10,966 nucleotides of DNA from an uncultured Muribaculaceae bacterium (GTDB lineage: Bacteria; Bacteroidota; Bacteroidia; Bacteroidales; Muribaculaceae): contig CAKUKR010000079.1 of NCBI GenBank assembly GCA_934663645.1, positions 1-10,966 on the forward strand, in the 5' to 3' direction. This document shows positions 6,055 through 10,966 of the stretch, in pieces (the first letter of the stretch is position 1; every line of letters begins with the position of its first letter). A program made the translations under genes and the position numbers. The notes under the pieces were generated by a model. That model was not told the DNA's origin. It did not search any database and saw only the letters and a list, made by a program, of their open reading frames with translations.

Positions 6055-7107
6055 TCACTTCAGGACGAGCATCGCGTCGCCGTATGCGCCAAATTGGTAT
6101 TTTTCTTTTATCGCAACCTCGTATGCCTTCATCACTGTGTCATATCCGCCGAATGCGGCGACCATCATCAGCATGGTGCTGTACGGCATGTGAAAATTAG
6201 AAATCATTGCATCACAAACTGTGAATTCATACGGAGGGAATATGAACCGGTTTGTCCACCCCTGATAGGTCATGATGTGTCCGTTCATGCAGACCGAGCT
6301 GGCGATGGCACGCATGGTGGATGTGCCTACGGCGCAGACGCGGCTCTTGCGGTCCTTGGCGGCGTTGACCATATCGACAAGCTGCTCGTCAACGGTCATG
6401 TCCTCGGAGTCCATACGGTGCTTGGTGAGGTCTTCCACGTCGATGTCACGGTAGTTGCCGCGTCCGGAATGCAGGGTGAGGAACCCCTTTTGTATACCCT
6501 TGATTTCGAGGCGTTTCAGCAGTTCGCGGCTGAAGTGCAGACCAGCGGCAGGCGCCATGACCGCGCCCTCGTTGCGGGCATACAGGCATTGGTACCGCTG
6601 CGCGTCCTCCGGCTCGACGGGGCGGGTGATATAGTCAGGCAGGGGGGTCTTGCCCAGAGCGTAGAGAGATTTCTGGAACTCGTCATGGTCGCCGTCATAG
6701 AGGAAACGGAGCGTGCGGCCGCGAGAGGTGGTATTGTCGATGACCTCTGCCACGAGAGCCTGGTCAGAGCCGAAATAGAGTTTGTTGCCGATGCGTATCT
6801 TGCGTGCCGGCTCCACCAGCACGTCCCAGAACTTGCTCATCGGGTTGAGCTCGCGGAGCAGGAACACCTCAATTTTGGCGCCGTTCTTCTCCTTAGTGCC
6901 TTCGAGGCGGGCCGGGAACACTTTCGTATCGTTGAAAACCATCACATCGCCGTCGTCGAAATAGTTTATTACCTCCTTGAATATATGGTGGCTTATCTCC
7001 CCGGTCTTGCTGTTGACGACCATCATGCGGCACTCGTCACGGTTTTCCGAGGGGTATTGCGCTATTAGCTCCTTTGGCAGTGTGAATTTGAATTGTGATA
7101 GCTTCAT
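6055..7107 (-). CDS. queA: S-adenosylmethionine:tRNA ribosyltransferase-isomerase QueA
   Basis: This 350-residue cytoplasmic enzyme transfers and isomerises the ribosyl part of SAM onto 7-aminomethyl-7-deazaguanine in tRNA, making epoxyqueuosine at the wobble position. Family motifs run in order: the N-terminal [31 protein letters not shown] (57-68), [22 protein letters not shown], the [10 protein letters not shown] block, [36 protein letters not shown], and [19 protein letters not shown] near the end. Length is normal for the family. The [11 protein letters not shown] segment differs from the HVGAGTF form of proteobacterial enzymes and appears to be the Bacteroidetes version. It begins 48 bases after the truB stop with no visible promoter in the gap, so it is read as the last gene of the ftsX operon and ends at the hairpin terminator. 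Confidence 0.96.
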   Translation of the reverse strand: MKLSQFKFTLPKELIAQYPSENRDECRMMVVNSKTGEISHHIFKEVINYFDDGDVMVFNDTKVFPARLEGTKEKNGAKIEVFLLRELNPMSKFWDVLVEPARKIRIGNKLYFGSDQALVAEVIDNTTSRGRTLRFLYDGDHDEFQKSLYALGKTPLPDYITRPVEPEDAQRYQCLYARNEGAVMAPAAGLHFSRELLKRLEIKGIQKGFLTLHSGRGNYRDIDVEDLTKHRMDSEDMTVDEQLVDMVNAAKDRKSRVCAVGTSTMRAIASSVCMNGHIMTYQGWTNRFIFPPYEFTVCDAMISNFHMPYSTMLMMVAAFGGYDTVMKAYEVAIKEKYQFGAYGDAMLVLK

Positions 7108-7155
7108 ATTCTTGTCAGTTTCGTTACTGGTTGTTTTTGATGTTGATTGTGTGTG

Positions 7156-7896
7156 TCAGTTGCTCGCCGGTTGGGTGTACCCTTCGGGGAATGTCAGCTC
7201 GGCGGTTGAAATGTGCTCTATGGCCTGGTCTATGCTCAGCGCGCTGTCAGCGCGGTAGCTGCCTACGCGGGTGCGCCGCAATGCAGTGAGGTGCGCGCCG
7301 CTGCCGAGGGCGGTGCCGATGTCGCGGGCCAGGGCGCGTATGTACGTCCCCTTGCCGCATACCACGCGGATGCGCAGTGTCAGCCGCCCCTCCTCGTCTC
7401 GGCCGAAAGAGAGCGTCTCCAGCTCTTTGATTTCGAGCGGCTTGGCTCGCAATTCCACCTCCTGGCCGCGACGCGCAAGCTTGTACGCGCGCTTGCCGTC
7501 CACCTTGACAGCGGAGAATACCGGCGGCACTTGCATTATGTGTCCACGGAACGAGGCGAGAGCCTCCTCCACCCCCTCGGCGGTGATATGCCCTACCGGG
7601 AAGGTTGCGTCTACCTGCGTCTCGAGGTCGAAGCTCGGGGTGGTCGCGCCCAGACACAGGTCTGCCACATACTCCTTGTCGCCAGCCTGCAGCTCCTCGA
7701 TGCGCTTAGTGGCGCGTCCGGTGCATACTATCAGCACCCCCGTGGCGAGAGGGTCAAGCGTCCCGGCATGGCCGACCTTGAACTTGCGCACGCCCAGACG
7801 GCGCTGCACCGCGCCGCGCAGACGCTTCACCGCGTCAAAGCTCGTCCACCCCAAGGGCTTGTCTATGCAGATGATTTCGCCGCTTACCAAGTCCAT
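7156..7896 (-). CDS. truB: tRNA pseudouridine(55) synthase TruB
   Basis: This enzyme isomerises U55 in the T-loop of nearly all tRNAs to pseudouridine and is also thought to help tRNA folding. The protein is 246 residues. GEIICIDKPLGWTSFD (6-21) is the family N-terminal motif. VGHAGTLDPLATGVL holds the catalytic aspartate D48, KEYVADL carries the conserved tyrosine Y76, and the basic KVDGKRAYKLARRG block follows. GKGTYIRALARDIG is the RNA-binding motif near the C-terminus. There is no long PUA extension, as in many Bacteroidetes TruB proteins. The ATG is one base after the uppP stop (TGA-C-ATG), so translation is probably coupled. Pairing with queA puts two tRNA modification enzymes side by side. 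Confidence 0.96.
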   Translation of the reverse strand: MDLVSGEIICIDKPLGWTSFDAVKRLRGAVQRRLGVRKFKVGHAGTLDPLATGVLIVCTGRATKRIEELQAGDKEYVADLCLGATTPSFDLETQVDATFPVGHITAEGVEEALASFRGHIMQVPPVFSAVKVDGKRAYKLARRGQEVELRAKPLEIKELETLSFGRDEEGRLTLRIRVVCGKGTYIRALARDIGTALGSGAHLTALRRTRVGSYRADSALSIDQAIEHISTAELTFPEGYTQPASN

Positions 7897-7897
7897 G

Positions 7898-8710
7898 TCA
7901 CCACACTATGCATATTATGCCCATGATGACGCAGTAGAGGGCAAACCATATCAGCTTCCCCCTGCTCACCAGCGAAATCATCCACTTGCAGGCGCAGCAG
8001 CCCACGATGAACGCGGCGACAAAGCCTATGGCGAGCGAGGTCAACGGTATCGCCTCGCCAGCTTCGCCCGACAGTATGTCCTTGAGGTCGAGCAGCGTCT
8101 CGCCGAGTATCGGGATTATGACCATGAGAAACGAGAAGTGCGCCACGCTGCTCTTCTTGTCGCCGAGTATGAGGCCTGTGGCTATGGTGGTGCCGCTGCG
8201 GCTGAGACCCGGAAGCACCGCCACGGCCTGTGCGCAGCCTATGATGACCGAATCACGCCATGTCACCTCGTGTCCGCGCTCATTGCCGCCGCGGGCGCGG
8301 CGTGCCGTGGCATACTGCGCGAAGCAAAGCAGCAACGCCGTGACACACAGGCAGATGCCAACAGTCAGCAGCCCGTTGCCGAAGAATTGCTCCACCCTGT
8401 CCTTGAAGAACACGCCCACGATGCCCACAGGCACCGCGCTCAGGAGAAGCTTGCAGACATAGTAGAAATTGTCGTCGCGGCGCAGCGTGAAGAACGACCG
8501 GCACAGGCCAGAGAACATGCGCCACAGTATCACTACGGTGCTCAACACGGTAGCGGCATGAACCACGATGTCAAACTGCAGTATGCGGTCTGACGGCATA
8601 TCCACGCCGAGCAGCTCGCGGCATATCTCGAGATGACCGCTCGAGCTGATCGGGAGATATTCGGCAAGCCCCTGGACTATGCCGAGTATAAGCGCGTGCA
8701 ACCAGTCCAT
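7898..8710 (-). CDS. uppP: Undecaprenyl-diphosphatase UppP (BacA family)
   Basis: This integral membrane enzyme dephosphorylates undecaprenyl pyrophosphate, regenerating the lipid carrier for peptidoglycan and other surface glycans. Overproduction gives bacitracin resistance in known cases. The 270-residue protein shows the (E/Q)xxxE motif (Q13-E17) in QGLAEYLPISSSGHL and the PGxSRSxxT motif at 167-175 with R171; both are active-site signatures. Hydrophobic segments lie at about 46-66, 86-102, 113-132, 154-168, 188-207, 223-242 and 251-269, as expected for a polytopic BacA protein. It starts three bases after the stop of the DUF3098 gene and is followed by truB after one base, so it sits firmly inside the ftsX-queA operon. 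Confidence 0.96.
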   Translation of the reverse strand: MDWLHALILGIVQGLAEYLPISSSGHLEICRELLGVDMPSDRILQFDIVVHAATVLSTVVILWRMFSGLCRSFFTLRRDDNFYYVCKLLLSAVPVGIVGVFFKDRVEQFFGNGLLTVGICLCVTALLLCFAQYATARRARGGNERGHEVTWRDSVIIGCAQAVAVLPGLSRSGTTIATGLILGDKKSSVAHFSFLMVIIPILGETLLDLKDILSGEAGEAIPLTSLAIGFVAAFIVGCCACKWMISLVSRGKLIWFALYCVIMGIICIVW

Positions 8711-8713
8711 CGC

Positions 8714-9022
8714 TTACTGCTCCTTTCCCTTTTTGCCCAGCAGGCGTTCAAACGTCGCCGGCTTGACGATTATGGCGAAAACCATGAGCAGAAAGCCGAG
8801 AAACGCCACCAGCGGGCCCACCACGATGCGGCGAGTGCTGAATATGTCGGGGTTGAACCCGCCCTCAACCGAGCTGCCAGGGCCCGCCATGAGGGCGAAG
8901 CCTATGATTATCATAGCCAGGCACACACCCATGCAGATGAAATTGTACTTGCCGAAAGGCCGCGTCACTGCGGGCTTCTTGTTCTCCTCCTCCGTAGGGA
9001 GGTCTTTCATCATCATTGTCAT
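8714..9022 (-). CDS. DUF3098 family two-helix membrane protein
   Basis: This is a small membrane protein of 102 residues with no known biochemical function. A polar N-terminus is followed by the conserved PFGKYNF block (22-28) and a first transmembrane segment (about 28-46). A short loop with GGFNPDIFSTRRIVVGP follows, then a second segment (about 67-86) and a basic tail (RLLGKKGK). The arrangement and the place between ftsX and uppP are typical of DUF3098 proteins of Bacteroidetes. The open frame extends far upstream into ftsX, but that part has no family features. Several ATGs cluster at 9022, 9016, 9013 and 9010; the first is given, and the exact start is uncertain by a few codons. The context suggests a role at the envelope or division site, as inference only. 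Confidence 0.85.
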   Translation of the reverse strand: MTMMMKDLPTEEENKKPAVTRPFGKYNFICMGVCLAMIIIGFALMAGPGSSVEGGFNPDIFSTRRIVVGPLVAFLGFLLMVFAIIVKPATFERLLGKKGKEQ

Positions 9023-9072
9023 ATCGTTGTCGTATATCTTGTTTCTGTTTAAGCATTTACACAAATCACTGC

Positions 9073-9954
9073 TCACTGGCGGAACAGCTCGCCGTAGTCG
9101 GCGTGCAGGTACTTGCGCGTGGCTATCGCCGCAGCCGCCACACAGATTAACGCACCCGTCACCGTAAGGCCGCCGGCAATGGCACACACCACCTGCCATT
9201 CCCCGGAGATTAGAGCCACAGACATGCCGCCAGACTCCACGGCCCACAACGACAGCCCGAGCATCGCCGAAGCGGCAAGCCCCGAGACGATGCCGTTCAG
9301 CAGGTTGTCGCGCAGGAACGGACGGCGAATGAACCCATCCGTCGCGCCCACAAGCTGCATGGTGTGTATGGTGAACCGCCGCGCATAGATGGCGAGGCGG
9401 ACAGTATTGTTGATCAGAACAAACGAGATGACGAGCATCACCGCCGCTATCGTCCCCAGCACGCCGGCAAGCCCGGCGATGTTGCGGTTCATGCTCTCGA
9501 CCATCGAGGCATCGGGGACGGCGACTTCACTCACACCATTCATCTTGCCCGCCTCGGCGGCTATGGACTTTATGCCCTCCGGCGAGGCATAGCCGGCACG
9601 CAAGCTGACGGAAATCTCCGGCGAGAACGGGTTTACGCCAAGCACTTCCTCGAGGTTCTCCCCCGTCTCCTCGTTCCATTCCCGCATCGCCTGTTCACGG
9701 GTGATCACAGCCGTGCGCGCGGCATACGGCTTTGCGGCGAGCAGCCTGCGCAGCGAGTCCACGGCAGCGGAGGGGATGCTGTCCTGCAGCACCACGCTCA
9801 CCTCAATCTGCTCCTGCAGACGCTGCGTCTCGCGCCGCGCGGCATAGCCGGCAAAGGCGATGATGCCAATCATCAGCAACACCAAGGTCACAGAGACGAT
9901 GGTGGTGAGATGAGCAGCGAGGTATGAGATTTTGAACTCCTTTCTGTCTTTCAT
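9073..9954 (-). CDS. ftsX: Cell division protein FtsX
   Basis: This is the transmembrane partner of the FtsE ATPase. The FtsEX complex spans the inner membrane at the division site and in studied bacteria activates peptidoglycan hydrolases. The 293-residue protein has the expected topology: TM1 about 17-37, an extracytoplasmic domain about 38-160 (with LEEVLGVNPFSPEISV), then TM2 about 161-185, TM3 about 219-238 and TM4 about 255-277. The family signature ARRFTIHTMQLVGATDGFIRRPFL (from about 191) lies in the cytoplasmic loop after TM2. ftsE is not adjacent, which is usual in Bacteroidetes. It is the first gene of the operon; a promoter lies about 75 bases upstream, and a 50-base gap separates it from the DUF3098 gene. 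Confidence 0.95.
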   Translation of the reverse strand: MKDRKEFKISYLAAHLTTIVSVTLVLLMIGIIAFAGYAARRETQRLQEQIEVSVVLQDSIPSAAVDSLRRLLAAKPYAARTAVITREQAMREWNEETGENLEEVLGVNPFSPEISVSLRAGYASPEGIKSIAAEAGKMNGVSEVAVPDASMVESMNRNIAGLAGVLGTIAAVMLVISFVLINNTVRLAIYARRFTIHTMQLVGATDGFIRRPFLRDNLLNGIVSGLAASAMLGLSLWAVESGGMSVALISGEWQVVCAIAGGLTVTGALICVAAAAIATRKYLHADYGELFRQ

Positions 9955-10028
9955 CCGCTATGGCATTGCCGGCAACGTACGCGGACATCCGCCGGGTTGC
10001 AAAAACACGCTCAACGGAGCGGCGAGTG

Positions 10029-10059
10029 CAAAGATAATACATCGACGCCCCCTTGTCAA
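10029..10059 (-). promoter_or_regulatory. Promoter of the ftsX-DUF3098-uppP-truB-queA operon
   Basis: On the minus strand, TTG (10059-10057, in TATTGAC), a 20-base spacer and TATCTTTG (10036-10029) match the Bacteroidetes promoter consensus. The start point would be near 10022-10025, giving a leader of about 70 bases before the ftsX ATG at 9954. No obvious regulatory fold was recognised in that leader. Confidence 0.75.
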
Positions 10060-10129
10060 TACCCCCAGGCTAAAAAATGCTGAAATGCACGCCCTTACCC
10101 CCGCCCCTCATCCGCCGCCCATTTACAGA

Positions 10130-10161
10130 TTTGCGAATGTCGAAAATAGTTGCTACTTTTG
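10130..10161 (+). promoter_or_regulatory. Promoter of higBA
   Basis: TTTG (10130-10133), a 20-base spacer and TACTTTTG (10154-10161) match the Bacteroidetes -33/-7 consensus. Transcription would start about 10166-10169, only 10-13 bases before the higB ATG at 10179. This supports that start over the longer in-frame ATGs at 10077 and 10137, which lie upstream of the start site. Confidence 0.7.
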
Positions 10162-10170
10162 TCGAGCAAC
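10149..10170. promoter_or_regulatory. Inverted repeat over the higBA -7 box, candidate HigA operator
   Basis: GTTGCT (10149-10154) and AGCAAC (10165-10170) are perfect inverted half-sites separated by ten bases, and they cover the -7 element and the likely transcription start. HigA-type antitoxins are dimeric helix-turn-helix repressors of their own promoters, so this is the natural candidate for autoregulation. No binding evidence is visible beyond position and symmetry. Confidence 0.5.
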
Positions 10171-10178
10171 AGAGCTGT

Positions 10179-10496
10179 ATGATAGTCACTTTCAGCAAAG
10201 AATATTTGAAGACTCTGTATACAGAGGGTCGCTCGACTGAAAAGAAACATCGTTTTCAGCCGAACATAATCAAACGTTATAAACGTTGCATTGATTATCT
10301 CAAAGCAGCTACCAACAAAGAAACACTGTTTCTCTTCAACTCACTCAATTTCGAAGCGTTGAAAGGTGACAAAGCCGGTTTGTTCTCAATAAGGGTTAAT
10401 GACCAATACCGAATTGAGTTTACCATGCAAGAATCGCCAAAACAACCGATACTTACCATATGCAATATCGTCGAACTCACAAACCATTATGATTAA
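10179..10496 (+). CDS. higB: HigB-type toxin (RelE/ParE superfamily)
   Basis: This is a 105-residue toxin of a type II toxin-antitoxin pair. HigB proteins are ribosome-dependent mRNA interferases of the RelE fold that cleave mRNA during translation. The sequence starts MIVTFSKEYLKTLY. It contains a basic helical stretch (KKHRFQPNIIKRYKRCIDYL, 22-41), then FNSLNFEALKGDKAGLFSIRVNDQYRIEF (53-81), the family signature in which basic residues K62, R72 and R78 are likely to contact RNA. It ends in a beta strand (ILTICNIVELTNHYD). It is slightly longer than many HigB proteins (about 92-100) but appears intact. The toxin-first order followed by a HigA antitoxin is the hallmark of higBA. It is more AT-rich than the neighbouring operon, which fits mobile acquisition. 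Confidence 0.9.
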   Translation: MIVTFSKEYLKTLYTEGRSTEKKHRFQPNIIKRYKRCIDYLKAATNKETLFLFNSLNFEALKGDKAGLFSIRVNDQYRIEFTMQESPKQPILTICNIVELTNHYD

Positions 10497-10497
10497 T

Positions 10498-10842
10498 ATG
10501 ATTACACTTGCAAATACACAATCCGACATGATTTCCAACAACCTCATTGCGTTTGAGCCGACTCATCCTGGAGAACTTATTCGTGATGAAATTGAAAGCC
10601 TCGGCATATCCCAGTCCAAACTCGCGGAACGAATAGGCGTTTCACCCTCGCTGCTAAATGAGGTAATCAACGGAAAACGAGCTGTGAATACGGAACTCGC
10701 ATTGCTGCTTGAAGCCTCGATAGGAGTGCCGGCCGACGTTTGGCTGAAACTGCAGGCTGAATATAATATGCAGGTTGCCAAGTCAGACGACACATTCATG
10801 CGGCGGCTTGCGAACATACGCAGAATCGCTGCAGCACTCTGA
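10498..10842 (+). CDS. higA: HigA-type antitoxin, XRE-family helix-turn-helix protein
   Basis: The 114-residue antitoxin binds and neutralises HigB and is expected to repress the operon. The conserved N-terminal block EPTHPGELIRDEIESLG (20-36) is typical of the HigA/VapI family. The helix-turn-helix follows in ISQSKLAERIGVSPSLLNEVINGKR (37-61), then NTELALLLEASIGVPADVWLKLQAEYNMQVAK (64-95), the family's dimerisation part. The start is uncertain. ATG at 10498 begins one base after the higB stop, while ATG at 10489 would overlap higB by eight bases and add three residues; an ATG at 10528 is also possible. Either of the first two implies coupled translation with higB. The gene appears complete, and no clear terminator follows. 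Confidence 0.93.
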   Translation: MITLANTQSDMISNNLIAFEPTHPGELIRDEIESLGISQSKLAERIGVSPSLLNEVINGKRAVNTELALLLEASIGVPADVWLKLQAEYNMQVAKSDDTFMRRLANIRRIAAAL

Positions 10843-10930
10843 CTGGTTCGCATCGGGTCATTATGGCTCTGAGCCGAAGCCGGTTTGCATAAGGGGGAAG
10901 CCTCAACCGCTGCAATCCCGAAAAAATTAT

Positions 10931-10966
10931 TAACTTTGCCACCGAAGCGCGACATGCGCAGCGACC
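10931..10966 (+). promoter_or_regulatory. Possible promoter box and start of a gene running off the right edge
   Basis: TAACTTTG (10931-10938) matches the Bacteroidetes -7 consensus, and an ATG follows at 10954 and stays open to the edge (MRSD). No TTG was found at the -33 spacing, so support is partial. Only four codons are visible, and nothing can be said about the product. Confidence 0.3.

Noticed and set aside
5764..7068. A 434-residue plus-strand frame opposite queA
   Set aside because: Antisense shadow of queA; its product resembles no protein family, while the minus frame has all QueA motifs.
8297..8310. GCGGCGTGCCGTGG inside uppP, resembling the centre of the palindromic repeat
   Set aside because: Only the central bases match and the outer half-sites are missing; it is explained by the UppP coding sequence.
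7271..8593. A 440-residue plus-strand frame opposite truB and uppP
   Set aside because: It spans two convincing genes on the other strand and their junction, as a chance frame in GC-rich sequence would.
9023..9247. N-terminal extension of the DUF3098 frame upstream of 9022
   Set aside because: It overlaps ftsX, is Cys/Gly/Arg-rich without family similarity, and the conserved part begins after 9022.
10077..10178. Longer higB start sites at 10077 or 10137
   Set aside because: The promoter boxes at 10130-10161 place the transcription start downstream of them, and HigB proteins begin near MIVTFSKEYL.
10843..10930. Possible terminator after higA (GGCTCTGAGCC at about 10865-10875)
   Set aside because: The stem is only four or five pairs with a tiny loop and no T-run, too weak to call.

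Overview
The window looks like a chromosomal piece of a Bacteroidales gut bacterium, possibly Muribaculaceae or a relative. The evidence is of three kinds. The gene order ftsX - DUF3098 - uppP - truB - queA is typical of this order. Promoters follow the Bacteroidetes pattern (TTG, about 20 bases, then TAnnTTTG) and Shine-Dalgarno sequences are largely absent. The lipoprotein signals have acidic residues right after the lipobox cysteine. Family or genus cannot be fixed from the sequence alone. No rRNA, tRNA, CRISPR array, transposase or integrase was found.

Layout. At the left edge, on the minus strand, mtaB (tRNA methylthiotransferase) overlaps a truncated family 2 glycosyltransferase by four bases. 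Next comes a minus-strand unit read from 5675 down to 1901: a papain-like C10 (streptopain/SpeB type) cysteine protease lipoprotein, a 420-residue lipoprotein with a probable C-terminal beta/gamma-crystallin domain, a 191-residue lipoprotein paralogous to the N-terminal half of the previous one, and an SDR oxidoreductase. The protease and lipoprotein part is visibly more AT-rich than its surroundings. The whole unit is bracketed by two copies (1749-1845 and 5839-5932) of a head-to-head palindromic intergenic repeat.

From 9954 down to 6055 runs a core housekeeping operon on the minus strand: ftsX (division), a DUF3098 membrane protein, uppP (undecaprenyl pyrophosphate recycling for the cell wall), truB and queA (tRNA modification). 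It has a clear promoter at 10029-10059 and ends in a strong hairpin terminator at 5989-6028. Divergent from it, on the plus strand, lies a compact higBA toxin-antitoxin pair with its own promoter and an inverted repeat over the -7 box that could be the autoregulatory operator. The last bases carry a promoter-like -7 box and an ATG that may open a further plus-strand gene.

The most interesting part is the C10 protease with its two related lipoproteins. In Bacteroides, C10 proteases are known to sit next to small inhibitor genes. These lipoproteins do not obviously look like the known staphostatin-like inhibitors, so they could be a new inhibitor, partner or substrate family for the protease; that role is inference.
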